Assembly (NCBI GenBank): GCA_905181585.1
Contig: CAJIYG010000002.1
Span: 186,001 to 250,000, forward strand
DNA: 64,000 bases
From: an uncultured Flavobacteriales bacterium
Lineage (GTDB): Bacteria > Bacteroidota > Bacteroidia > Flavobacteriales > BACL11
Direction: 5' to 3'
Below, in pieces: positions 54,684-64,000 of this stretch (its first letter is position 1; each line of letters begins with the position of its first letter). The notes beneath the pieces were generated by a model. That model saw only the letters and a program-made list of their open reading frames with translations. It made no database searches and had not been told where the DNA came from. The translations under genes and the position numbers were made by a program.

Positions 54684-55502
54684 TTAGTAAATTATTTTTA
54701 TGTTGTCAAAGTAAATTTCTGCAAAAGAATTATTAGTTAATCTTCTTTGATTAATATATATTCTAAATGAATTAGCTCCTATACTACTGCTTACTGTTGG
54801 AGTAAGGTTAACATATATTTTACTCCATTCTTCTTTTGGAGTGACAAATAATAAATCATTCTTTTCAACTGATTGATTGTAATTTGAATAAACACCAATT
54901 TGAAACTCACTATTACATTTGTAATCCATTTCTAAATAAACTGATGCCCCCTGCTGAGGTAAATTAAATTCATCTAAAGCACATTCAAATGTTATGTTTG
55001 GAGTGTCAACTCTAGCGTATGCATAATTATTTCCTTGTTCACCTATTTCTATAGAAAAATCAATTTCACTTGACAGGGTAGAGTCAATTATAGTACCAGA
55101 ACCTTCAAAATCTTCTATTATGTAATTATAATTGTCACTGTAATTAATATTTGGAGAAATTAAAATATTATTATTTTCAGAAAATTGAATTGTATCCAAA
55201 TAACTTGTAAAAAATGGATAAGCTACTCTTGTAGATGAGATGCCGTTAACTTTTATTCCTGCTTTTAATCTTACATTATTTAATCCAGTTTTTAAAACAG
55301 GGAACATAGCAGGTAATTCATATATTCCTTGTAAACTGTCATTAACATAAAACCATACATCAGAAATATTTTTTGAATTAGAGCCTGAAACAGAAGTAGA
55401 TGATAAATTAAATTCATTAATAGTTATATAAGTTGGGATTTCCTGTTCATTTTTACTGCATGAAATAAGAAAGATAAAAATTATAATAATAAATTTATAC
55501 AT
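54684..55502 (-). CDS. Hypothetical lipoprotein
   Basis: The 272-residue product has a short signal with lipobox IFLISC (Cys 15) followed by SKNEQE. The rest is beta-rich without membrane helices and has no recognised motif. The C-terminal half (YAYARVDTPNITF ... FAEIYFDNIKIIY) resembles a jelly-roll sandwich, as in many Bacteroidota carbohydrate-binding lipoproteins, but that is only a similarity of pattern. It is first of a minus-strand set with hbd. Confidence 0.65.
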   Translation of the reverse strand: MYKFIIIIFIFLISCSKNEQEIPTYITINEFNLSSTSVSGSNSKNISDVWFYVNDSLQGIYELPAMFPVLKTGLNNVRLKAGIKVNGISSTRVAYPFFTSYLDTIQFSENNNILISPNINYSDNYNYIIEDFEGSGTIIDSTLSSEIDFSIEIGEQGNNYAYARVDTPNITFECALDEFNLPQQGASVYLEMDYKCNSEFQIGVYSNYNQSVEKNDLLFVTPKEEWSKIYVNLTPTVSSSIGANSFRIYINQRRLTNNSFAEIYFDNIKIIY

Positions 55503-55621
55503 ATAAACCTTTTAACATTTGATTGTGAATTTTAAATATTTATTAATGCATTTTAAAATCAATAAATCTTTTTTTTTGTAATGTGTTCAAAAATACATTT
55601 AAATGATTTATTATTAAAATT

Positions 55622-56272
55622 ATGATAGATACTTTTCGTCATAAAGGATTAAGAAAAAAATTGGTTAAAGAATTATCTTCAAAAGGTATAACTAATGAAA
55701 ATATTTTAAAAGCAATTAATAATATTCCTAGGCATCTTTTTATGGATAACGCTTTTATTGATTTTGCTTATCAAGACAAAGCATTTCCAATTGGATCTGG
55801 CCAAACAATATCACAACCTTATACAGTTGCCTTTCAAACACAACTTCTTGAAATAAAATCTAATGAAAAGGTTTTAGAAATTGGTACTGGTTCAGGATAT
55901 CAAGCAGCTGTTTTAACTATTTTGAATGCAGATGTTTATACAATTGAAAGACAAAAAGATTTATTCAAAAAAACAAAATCTTTTTTACCCTCTTTGGGAT
56001 ATAACTGTATGTTTGTTTATGGAGATGGCTACAAAGGCTTAGAAAATTTTGCTCCATTTGACAAGATCCTTTTAACATGCGGAGCACCTTTCATTCCTGA
56101 AGCACTTATCAAACAACTAAAAGTTGGTGGAAAAATGGTTGCCCCTATTGGTGATGGAGACACTCAAGTTATGCACCTAATTGAAAAAACTTCTAATTCA
56201 ACTCATTCTATAACAACTCATGGTGAATTTTCTTTTGTTCCTATGCTAATTAATAAAAATAATGGAAACTAA
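55622..56272 (+). CDS. pcm: Protein-L-isoaspartate O-methyltransferase
   Basis: The enzyme methylates isoaspartyl residues in aged proteins so that they can be repaired. The 216 residues have the family motifs: PRHLFMDNAFIDFAYQDKAFPIGSGQTISQ split over the first 70 residues, then VLEIGTGSGYQAAVL (SAM binding), VYTIERQKDLF, DKILLTCGAPFIPEALI and GGKMVAPIGDG. It is cytoplasmic. Its end overlaps the PhnA-like gene by 11 bases. Confidence 0.95.
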   Translation: MIDTFRHKGLRKKLVKELSSKGITNENILKAINNIPRHLFMDNAFIDFAYQDKAFPIGSGQTISQPYTVAFQTQLLEIKSNEKVLEIGTGSGYQAAVLTILNADVYTIERQKDLFKKTKSFLPSLGYNCMFVYGDGYKGLENFAPFDKILLTCGAPFIPEALIKQLKVGGKMVAPIGDGDTQVMHLIEKTSNSTHSITTHGEFSFVPMLINKNNGN

Positions 56273-56471
56273 AGATTCTGTAGGTAATTTACTTAATGAT
56301 GGAGATACTATTGTTTTAACAAAAACATTAAAAATAAAGGGTATGTCAAAAACTCTTAAAAGAGGCGATAAGGTAAAAAACATTAGGCTTATTAATGATA
56401 TAAATAATATTGAATGTAGAGTTGGGAAGTCTTTAATTGTGTTAAAAACTATCTACATTAAAAAATCGTGA
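56262..56471 (+). CDS. PhnA-domain (alkylphosphonate utilisation-type) small protein
   Basis: The 69-residue protein matches the C-terminal PhnA domain: DSVGNLLNDGDTIVLTKTLKIKG, then SKTLKRGDKVKNIRL and a final VLKTIYIKKS. The N-terminal zinc-ribbon cysteines of full-length PhnA are missing, as in several Bacteroidota versions. The domain is an SH3-like small barrel. The name is historic, and a role in phosphonate use is not shown. It overlaps pcm by 11 bases. Confidence 0.82.
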   Translation: METKDSVGNLLNDGDTIVLTKTLKIKGMSKTLKRGDKVKNIRLINDINNIECRVGKSLIVLKTIYIKKS

Positions 56472-56475
56472 TAAT

Positions 56476-57663
56476 TTATAGTTTTTCTAAATTATTTAAG
56501 ATGATCTCACAACCAAATTTAATTTCTTCATTACTAATTGTAAGTGGTGGTGTTACTCTCACAGAATTTTCGTTAAAAAGAAAATAAAATAGTAGCAAAC
56601 CATCTTTCATACAATTTTCAACCAAATTATCTCTTTCTTTTTTGTTTACTAAATCAATTGATAACATCAAACCTTTACCATTGATTTTTATTATTTTTTT
56701 GTGAGTTAATAATTTTCTAAATAATTCTTCTTTGGCATTAATTTGACTCATCAAATTATTATCAATAATATAATTTAATGTTGCAAAACTTGCAGCACAA
56801 TTTACTGGGTGTCCACCAAAAGTTGTAATATGACCTAGCTTTGGGTTGTGTGTTAATTTATTCATGTTTTCAAATGAAGAAATAAAAGCACCAATTGGCA
56901 TACCACCTCCCATGCCTTTTGCTATACATAATATATCTGGAATTATATTTGTTTGTTGAAAACCAAATAATGATCCTAGCCTTCCATAGCCAGTTTGAAT
57001 TTCATCAAAAATTATTAAAGTTTTAGTTTCTAAACATTTGTTTTTTAAAATATTTAGAAAATTATCTGATGCAATTATAAAACCACTAGCGCCTTGTACA
57101 GTCTCCATAATTACAGCAGCTGTTTTCTCGGTGATATTATTAATACTATTTATATCATTAAAAATAATTTTATTACAATCGGGAAGAAGTGGTCTATAAT
57201 TTGCTTTATAGTGCTCATTACCCATAACGCTTAAGGCACCATGAGTTGATCCATGATATGAACCCCAACATGAAATTATTTCAGATTTTCTAGTTATTCT
57301 TTTTGCTAGTTTAATTGCTCCTTCTATTGCTTCTGCTCCAGAATTAGTAAAATATGATGTTGATAGTTTATTAGGTAGATGATTTGCTAAAAGTTCTGCT
57401 AGTTTGTACTGAGGTTCTTGAATATATTCACCATAAACCATTACATGATAGTATTTATCTAATTGATTTTTGACTGCTTCAATTACTTTTTCATTAGCAT
57501 GACCTACAGAACAAGCAGATACCCCTGCAACAAAATCAAGATATTTTTTATTCTTTTTATCAAAAATATAAGAGCCTTTAGTGTAATCTATATCTAAGAA
57601 TGATGGATATGGGAATGTTTGGGCTTGATACTTTTTTACAATATTTTTTGATTCATATTCCAC
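56476..57663 (-). CDS. Class III aminotransferase (acetylornithine/4-aminobutyrate type)
   Basis: The 395-residue PLP enzyme shows the class III features: GSYIFDKKNKKYLDFVAGVSACSVGHAN, YFTNSGAEAIEGAIKLAKR, CWGSYHGSTHGALSVMG, FDEIQTGYGRLG, the PLP-binding Lys in IAKGMGGGMPIGAF, and HITTFGGHPVNCAA. It transfers an amino group from an omega-amino donor. The donor could be acetylornithine, ornithine or 4-aminobutyrate. It lies 9 bases after the transketolase C-terminal gene on the same strand. No arginine genes are adjacent, so argD is not favoured. Confidence 0.88.
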   Translation of the reverse strand: MEYESKNIVKKYQAQTFPYPSFLDIDYTKGSYIFDKKNKKYLDFVAGVSACSVGHANEKVIEAVKNQLDKYYHVMVYGEYIQEPQYKLAELLANHLPNKLSTSYFTNSGAEAIEGAIKLAKRITRKSEIISCWGSYHGSTHGALSVMGNEHYKANYRPLLPDCNKIIFNDINSINNITEKTAAVIMETVQGASGFIIASDNFLNILKNKCLETKTLIIFDEIQTGYGRLGSLFGFQQTNIIPDILCIAKGMGGGMPIGAFISSFENMNKLTHNPKLGHITTFGGHPVNCAASFATLNYIIDNNLMSQINAKEELFRKLLTHKKIIKINGKGLMLSIDLVNKKERDNLVENCMKDGLLLFYFLFNENSVRVTPPLTISNEEIKFGCEIILNNLEKL

Positions 57664-57672
57664 AAGAAGAAT

Positions 57673-58608
57673 TTATTTTCTTAGAATAACTTTTTTAACA
57701 GCTTTAATAATATCCTCTGAAGTTAATCCATATTTTTCCATTAACTGTCTTGGGGTACCACTTTCACCAAAAGTATCATTAACCCCAACCATTTCTAATG
57801 GAGTAGGAAGTTCTCTAGAAAGTAATTGAGCAACACTATCACCAAGACCACCATTAAGCATGTGTTCCTCTGCAGTAACAATACATTTTGTTTTGCTTAC
57901 AGATTTTAATATAGCATCCTTATCTAATGGTTTAATAGTATGAATATTAATAACTTCAGCATTAATATTTATTTCTTTAAGAAATTTTGCTGCTTCTAAT
58001 GCTTCCCAAACTAAATGTCCCGTGGCAATAATTGTAATATCATTTCCTTTAAGAAGACTTAAAGCTTTTCCAATCTCAAATTTTTGATTTTCTTCAGTAA
58101 AATTTGGAACCTTTGGTCTTCCAAATCTTAAATATACAGGCCCTACATGTTCAGCAATTGCTATTGTAGCAGCCTTTGTTTGATTATAATCACACGTATT
58201 AATAACTGTCATATGTGGTAGCATTTTCATCATTCCTATGTCTTCAAGGACTTGGTGAGTAGCACCATCTTCACCTAAAGTTAAACCTGCATGAGATGCA
58301 CATATTTTAACATTTTTATTCGAATATGCTACAGACTGCCTAATTTGATCATATACCCTAGATGTTGAAAAGTTTGCAAAGGTTCCAGTAAAAGGGATTT
58401 TACCTCCAATTGTCATCCCTGCAGCTATACCTATCATATTTGCCTCAGCAATTCCAACTTGAAAAAACCTTTCAGGATGATTATTTTCAAAATCATTCAT
58501 TTTTAATGAGCCTGTTAAATCAGCACATAGGGCTACAACATTTTTATTTTTCATTCCTAATTCAGTTAGCCCAGCACCAAAACCTGATCGAGTATCCTTC
58601 ATTTCCAT
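57673..58608 (-). CDS. Transketolase, C-terminal (pyrimidine-binding) subunit
   Basis: The 311 residues form the Pyr and C-terminal domains of a split transketolase: TRSGFGAGLTELG, a catalytic Glu in FQVGIAEANMIGIAAGM, FTGTFANFSTSRVYDQIRQSV, HAGLTLGEDGATHQVLEDIGMM, VYLRFGRPKVP and the C-terminal VTAEEHMLNGGLGDSVAQLL. It pairs with the N-terminal subunit encoded at 59982-60828. Transketolase moves two-carbon units in the pentose phosphate pathway. The VWA gene lies between the two halves and stops 4 bases before this start. Confidence 0.93.
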   Translation of the reverse strand: MEMKDTRSGFGAGLTELGMKNKNVVALCADLTGSLKMNDFENNHPERFFQVGIAEANMIGIAAGMTIGGKIPFTGTFANFSTSRVYDQIRQSVAYSNKNVKICASHAGLTLGEDGATHQVLEDIGMMKMLPHMTVINTCDYNQTKAATIAIAEHVGPVYLRFGRPKVPNFTEENQKFEIGKALSLLKGNDITIIATGHLVWEALEAAKFLKEININAEVINIHTIKPLDKDAILKSVSKTKCIVTAEEHMLNGGLGDSVAQLLSRELPTPLEMVGVNDTFGESGTPRQLMEKYGLTSEDIIKAVKKVILRK

Positions 58609-58612
58609 ATTA

Positions 58613-59992
58613 TTAATATATTTTAATTAGTTGTGATTTTCCTGATTTAATTTTAAATTCTTTTTCAGAAGTATAAAGATATTTTTTTGATGATTTAGAT
58701 CTAAATACTACTACATAGTTTCCAGGTAATAATGTTAATCTATATTGATTTTTTTCAGCTTTAAAACTATATATCTCCTCAAGTTTATCATCTTTTTTTA
58801 AATAAACTCCTCCATACCCATTTGAGGGAAGTATAATATTAGCTAATCCTGGTGGTGGAATACTATAAGTTGTTTTTGAACTTTGATTTATTCTTACACT
58901 ATCGAAATTTATTCGTGGAATAGTTAGAAGTTCAATATCATAATATCCTGTTAAATATTTTTGAAGAGTATTTATTTCTTGAACATTTAAAGTTTTGTTT
59001 TCTCCACTTTTTTTAACTAAAAACGAATAATTAATTTTACTTTTTAATTTAATTTCTAGAGTTCCCTGTGGGGTATTAATAGGAATAATTGTATGAGAGC
59101 CAGGTGTAATTGTTACCAAATCTGATGTAACTGGAGGTATTGTATGTGCAACAACATTATATTTTAAAACAGGGTCAATAATCATTGTATCTGGGTTCCC
59201 CATGCTATTCATTGTATGTAAATAATTATATTTTACAACATCAGTAAAGTTGTCATAAAATGAAAGACTAACATTTGTTTCAGTTGGATTTCCAACAGAG
59301 TCTAAAAGATTTACCTGCGTTGTAGTATTATCTATTACATGAGAAATAACTATATTTAAAATATTTGAAAAATCTTTTTCATTAGATGCATCAAAAAATG
59401 TTCCAACACAATCAAAATTTTCTTTCCAGCTTTCATCAAGTCCAATTCCAATAACAAAGGGTTTTAAAATAATACCTTTTTTTGCAAAAAGTCTTGAAAC
59501 AGAGCAAGGATCCATTCCACATTCTTCCTTACCATCAGTAATAAGTATAATAATATTTCTTGAATTATTATCTGGGAAGTCTTTGGCTGATTCTTCTAAA
59601 GATTTAGCAATCGGTGTTGTTCCCTTTGCATTAATCATTTTAAGTTTAGCTTTTATCATATCTGCAGAAATATCAGCAGGAAGAAAATTTATTTCTAGAT
59701 CTTGTGTCATTACAGTCTTGAGGGGGGTAATTACTTTGATGGCCATAAACTCTTAAGCCTAATTCTAAATTATCAATATTTCTTAGTGAATCTGTCATAT
59801 TAACTAAAAGTTTTTTAGCAATATCTATCTTCCTTCCACTTTGCCATCTAGATAGCATAGATTGTGATGCATCAAAAACAAATAAGAATTCTATTAAGTT
59901 GTGAATTCATTTTGCTGTTGAGAAAAAACATCACTATTAATAGTTATTAGTGCTATTAAAATTAGAATTATTTTTTTTGTTTTAATAATCAC
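58613..59992 (-). CDS. VWA-domain protein between the transketolase subunits, two frameshifts
   Basis: A GTG at 59992, overlapping the end of the transketolase N-terminal gene by 11 bases, gives a signal peptide (IIKTKKIILILIALITINSDVFSQ). Then comes a VWA domain with the metal site FVFDASQSM and TDGKEECG. The second half is beta-rich, ending KSGKSQLIKIY. The frame breaks near 59895 (one T missing) and near 59700 (one A extra in ACAAGAT, rejoining NDTDLEINFLPADIS). The protein has about 459 residues and is exported, while its neighbours are cytoplasmic. It probably binds a metal-dependent partner at the envelope. The reason for this gene order is unknown. Confidence 0.78.
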
Positions 59993-60828
59993 CTAGAGTT
60001 TCTGCATTTTGAGACAGAGCATCTGATAATTGGTGATCATTTGGGGCACTTCCATGCCATTTGTGAGTATTCATCATAAAGTCAACCCCATTACCCATTT
60101 CCGTATGTAATAGTATTACTACAGGTTTCTTATTTCCTGTTTTTGATTTTGCTAATTTTAAAGCATCTATTATAGCACTTAAATCATTACCTTTCAATAC
60201 ATCAATGACTTCCCAATCAAATGCTTTAAATTTGTCCTTTAAGCTTCCCATCGGTAAAACATCTTCAATTTCACCATCAATTTGTTTTTTGTTATAATCA
60301 ATTGTTGCAATAAGGTTATCAATTTTATTGCCAGATGCGTACATTATAGATTCCCAAATTTGACCCTCTTGAAGTTCTCCATCTCCGTGCAGTGAGTACA
60401 CAATCTTATTATCATTATTTAGTTTTTTTGTCTGCGCTGCACCAATTGCTACTGACATTCCCTGTCCTAGTGATCCTGATGCAATCCTAATCCCTTCCAA
60501 TTTTTCATGTGTTGTTGGGTGACCTTGTAATCTACTGTTAAGTTTTCTAAAAGTACTTAATTCATTAACATTAAAATATCCTGATCTTGCTAATACAGAA
60601 TATAAAACTGGAGATATATGACCATTAGAAAGAAAAAAAAGATCTTCATTTATTCCATCCATTTTAAAATTAATATCATGATCTAAAATATTAAAATATA
60701 GTGCAGTTAAAAACTCTGTACAGCCAAGTGATCCTCCTGGATGACCTGAATTATTTGCATGAACCATTCTAACTATATCCCTTCTTACCTGAGATGCAAA
60801 TATCTTCTAACTCTTCAATTGATTTCAT
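59982..60828 (-). CDS. Transketolase, N-terminal (TPP-binding) subunit, one frameshift
   Basis: The PP domain of a split transketolase. ATG at 60828 gives MKSIEELEDICIS; then the frame breaks near 60789, where removing one G gives SVRRDIVRMVHANNSGHPGGSLG. The thiamine diphosphate motif is LHGDGELQEGQIWESIMYA followed by DYNKKQIDG, with GSLGQGMSVAIGAA before it and FKAFDWEVIDVLKGND after. About 281 residues, normal for this half. It provides the TPP diphosphate site to the C-terminal subunit encoded at 57673-58608. It is probably first in an operon with the VWA gene, the C-terminal half and the aminotransferase. Confidence 0.92.
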
Positions 60829-60989
60829 TAATTAAGTTTTTTTGTAAATTTAATTTTTGAAAATCAATTTTTAATTTCATTTAAATAAAATCTCATTACA
60901 TTTATTAACGTATTGTTGACAAGTTATAATATAAATATTCTCAGATTTTTTCATCTAACTTTTATTATCATTGCAAAAAATATTTAATT

Positions 60990-62061
60990 ATGGCTTTAAA
61001 ATGTGGTATTGTAGGACTTACCAAATGTTGGTAAATCAACTTTATTTAATTGCTTATCAAAGCTAAAGCACAATCAGCAAATTTTCCTTTTTGTACAATT
61101 GAGCCAAATATTGGATTATTACAGTCCCTGATGATAGATTAGATAAATTGCAGAACTTGTAAATCCTGAAAAAGTCATTCCAACAACTGTTGAAATTGTT
61201 GATATTGCAGGATTGTTAAAGGAGCAAGTAAAGGTGAGGGTTTAGGAAATAAGTTTTTAGCTAATATTAGAGAAACAAATGCTAATACATGTTCTAAGAT
61301 GCTTTGACGATGATAATATAATTCATGTAGATGGTAAGTTAGATCCTGTTAGAGATAAAGAAACTATTGATTTTGAATTACAATTAAAAGATTTAGAAAC
61401 ATTGAGAAAGATTAAGAGCTAAAAATATTCGTACTGCAAAATCTGGAGATAAAGCATGCTCAAAAAATTATTTAAAGTTGATGAATTAATTACATCATTT
61501 AGAGTCAGGTAAGTCTGTTAGAACTGCTTACCTAGAAAGAAGATTCTATGATGATTTACCATTACACTTATTACCATAAACCTTTATTTATGTTTGTAAT
61601 GTTGATGAAATCTCTTATGAAGTGAATAATCATGTCCAAGATGCTAAGACATTTTGTAAATAATGAAGATGCTGAAATTTATTAATTGCTACAGCAATTG
61701 AGTCGGAAATTGCAGAATTAGAGATTTTGAAGAACAACTAATTTCTTAGATGAATTGGGTTTAGAAAAACCAGGAGTACATCATTTAATACAAGCAACTT
61801 ATAAATTACTAAATTTACAAACTTACTTTACTGCTGGTGTAAAAGAAGTTAGAGCTTGGACAATTACAAAGGGAATAAAGCACCACAAGCTGCTGCGTTA
61901 TTCATACTGATTTTGAAAAAGGATTTATTAGAGCAGAAGTTATTTCATATAATGATTTTATACTTTAGGTCCGAACAATCTTGTAGGATAATGGAAAATT
62001 AGGTTGAGAGGTAAAGATTATATAGTTAATGATGGTGATGTTATGCACTTCGTTAGTTTAA
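60990..62061 (+). CDS. ychF: Redox-regulated/ribosome-associated GTPase YchF, very heavily frameshifted
   Basis: ATG at 60990 gives [10 protein letters not shown], and after one base change [10 protein letters not shown]. Further conserved YchF blocks are readable in changing frames: [51 protein letters not shown] (split), [27 protein letters not shown], and the TGS domain [16 protein letters not shown] and [15 protein letters not shown] count more than ten indels in about 1.07 kb. YchF binds ATP/GTP and ribosomes. A real gene in this state would be dead, but the neighbouring parE has the same damage, so poor sequence quality is the simpler reading. The end is placed near GDVMHF at about 62061. 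Confidence 0.8.
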
Positions 62062-62185
62062 TAGTTTTACTTAGATACTTATTTATTAGTTGAAAACCTG
62101 TTAATAACACATTTCTAGTTTTCTGAAAATAATTTAAGTAGTTTTATATTTGTTATCTATATTAAAAGTAGAAAAAATAATATTA

Positions 62186-64000
62186 ATGCAAAGACAATAT
62201 AACGAAGATAGTATACGATCTTTAGATTGGAAAGAGCATATTCGTCTAAGGCCTGGAATGTATATTGGAAAAATGGGCAATGGATCATCCCCAGATGACG
62301 GTATTTATATTTTATTAAAAGAAGTAGTAGATAATTCTATTGATGAGTTTGTAATGGGTAATGGTAAAACAATTGAAGTAAATTAAAGAATAACAAAGTA
62401 TCTATTCGAGATTTTGGTCAGAGGAATTCCTCTTAGGTAAAGTTAGTTGATGTGTGTCTAAAATTAATACTGGTGCCAAATACGACTCAAAGTTTTTAAA
62501 AAATCAGTTGGGTTAAATGGGGTTGGAGCAAAAGCTGCTAATGCTCTTTCTTCATATTTTAAAATTAAGTCAGTAAGAGATAGTAAAATGTAAAGCTGTT
62601 GAATTTCATAAGGGTAATTGTTAATGATAGAAATTACAAGAAAACTCTAGCAGAAAAGGAACTAAAGTTACTTTATACCTGATGAAAGTTATTTGGAAAT
62701 ATAGATTTATAAATGATACATTAGAAAAAATGATGTGGAATTATTGTTACCTAAATCCAGGACTAACAATAATTTTAACGGTAGAAAAATTTTATTCTGA
62801 AAAAGGATTATATGATTTCTTAGATCAAAATATTGATGCAGAAATCTATATCCAATTATCCATTTAAGGTGAGGATATTGAAGTTGCAATTACACATTGT
62901 AAAAACCAATATTCAGAACAATATTATTCATTTGTAAATGGACAACATACTGTTCAAGGAGGTACTCATCAAGTAGCTTTCCGTCAAGCTTTAGTTAAAA
63001 CGATTAGAGATTTTTTTAATAAAAATTACGATGCTGCTGATATAAGACAAGCTAATTAATGCTGCAATTAGTATAAAAGTAATTGAACCTATTTTTGAAT
63101 CACAAACTAAGACTAAATTAGGGTCTACTGAAATGGAGCCAGGTGGTGCAACAATCTTAACGTTTATACAAGATTTCTTAAAAAAACATTTAGATAATTA
63201 TCTTCATAAAAATCCTGACACTGCTGAGTTATTAAATAAAAAAATACAGCTTGCAGAACACGAGCGAAAAGCAATGGCTGGTGTTAAGAAACTTGCAAGA
63301 GAAAGAGCAAAAAAAGCTAGTCTACACAATAAAAAACTTAGAGACTGTAGAATACATTATAACGATCAAAATAAAGAGGAAAGAGTTGATTCAACTCTAT
63401 TTATTACTGAAGGAGATTCAGCTTCAGGTTCAATTACAAAAACTAGAAATATAAAAACACAAGCAGTTTTTAGTTTAAGAGGTAAACCTTTAAATTCTTA
63501 TGGATTAACTAAAAAAATTGTTTATGAAAATGAAGAGTTTAACCTATTACAAGCTGCCTTAAATATTGAACAAGGAATTGATGATTTAAGATATAATAAA
63601 ATTGTAATTGCTACAGATGCTGATGTTGATGGTATGCATATTAGATTATTATTAATAACTTTCTTTTTACAGTTTTTTCCAGAATTAGTTAAAGAAGGAC
63701 ATGTCTACATTTTAGACACTCCTTTATTTAGAGTCAGAAACAAAAAACATACTTTTTATTGCTATGACATTGAAGAAAAAAATATTGCATTAAAAAAAAT
63801 TGGGAAAAAAGCTGAAATAACAAGGTTTAAGGGTCTTGGAGAAATTTCTCCTAATGAATTTAAACATTTTATAGGACCAGATATGAGACTTGACCCTGTT
63901 ATTGTAGGAAGTGAAGCAAAAATTCAAGAAATACTTAAATATTATATGGGTAAAAACACTCCAGAAAGACAAGAGTTTATTATAAATAATTTAAAAATTG
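62186..64000 (+). CDS. parE: DNA topoisomerase IV subunit B, frameshifted and cut by window end
   Basis: ATG at 62186 begins [20 protein letters not shown], then [11 protein letters not shown] and [14 protein letters not shown] of the GHKL ATPase. The frame is broken many times between 62383 and 62870 and once near 63050, though GRGIPLGK-, INTGAKYDS- and [17 protein letters not shown]-like segments remain readable. From 63060 the frame is intact, with [18 protein letters not shown] and the [25 protein letters not shown], through to the window edge. [14 protein letters not shown] and [19 protein letters not shown] favour ParE over GyrB. It decatenates chromosomes with ParC, which would be expected just downstream. 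Confidence 0.87.

Noticed and set aside
62707-62889. Minus-strand frame opposite parE
   Set aside because: Antisense shadow in a damaged region with no motif.
60990-63060. Genuine pseudogenisation of ychF and parE
   Set aside because: parE is normally essential, conserved blocks are intact, and indel density drops sharply after 63.06 kb; error is the simpler explanation, though unproven.

Overview
The window is A+T-rich DNA from a member of the Bacteroidota, most likely a marine Flavobacteriales bacterium of the Crocinitomicaceae/Cryomorphaceae type. Four things support this. Type IX secretion (T9SS) cargo proteins are abundant and carry two kinds of C-terminal sorting signal. Several promoters have the Bacteroidota -7 box TAnnTTTG. 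Many families are typical of the phylum (DUF5916, DUF4294, BatA-domain, PF14905 barrels, split transketolase). Neighbouring genes commonly overlap by 1-11 bases. No species can be named from the sequence alone.

Layout. 0-2.6 kb: an Fe-S redox pair resembling heterodisulfide reductase HdrC/HdrB, with a small HAD phosphatase between them. 2.6-8.7 kb (minus): a tightly packed operon of thiolase, NlpC/P60 hydrolase, a large lipoprotein, an outer-membrane barrel and kdsA. 8.9-13.5 kb (minus): an oppABC peptide importer. 13.5-13.8 kb: tRNA-Ser(GCT) and tRNA-Pro(TGG). 13.8-20.2 kb: an accessory-looking stretch of separate secreted or envelope genes, spaced by decayed repeats, terminator/tRNA-end-like units and a relic T9SS tail. 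20.2-22.5 kb (minus): a large PLP enzyme and GtrA. 22.6-26.8 kb: a T9SS type B adhesin-like protein, a GNAT and a DoxX-like protein. 26.8-31.3 kb: pterin dehydratase, then a phoR/phoB-like pair divergent from a 27-codon ORF, a PiT-like permease and a porin. The control region between them carries three 11-bp CTTAAC-type tandem repeats that look like a PHO box. 31.3-41.4 kb: T9SS proteins, a TonB-type barrel, a conserved unknown and an MBL hydrolase. 41.4-47.7 kb (minus): DUF5916, lolD, a BatA-domain protein and a dihydroorotase homologue that has lost metal ligands. 47.8-57.7 kb: sucC, a FAD oxidoreductase, hbd, pcm, a PhnA-like protein and an aminotransferase. 57.7-60.8 kb (minus): the two halves of transketolase with a VWA-domain gene between them. 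61-64 kb: ychF and the start of parE.

Many otherwise well-conserved genes are interrupted by single-base indels, often in short homopolymers. They are densest at 21.2-21.45 kb, 31.8-32.6 kb and 61.0-63.1 kb, where even the normally essential parE and widely conserved ychF are broken. This looks more like sequencing or assembly error than decay, so I annotate such genes as single loci and give the break positions.

The most coherent functional unit is the Pho-type locus at 27-31 kb. The most unusual structural feature is the 14-20 kb repeat-spaced region. I see no CRISPR array, rRNA, phage, transposase or clear new defence system.
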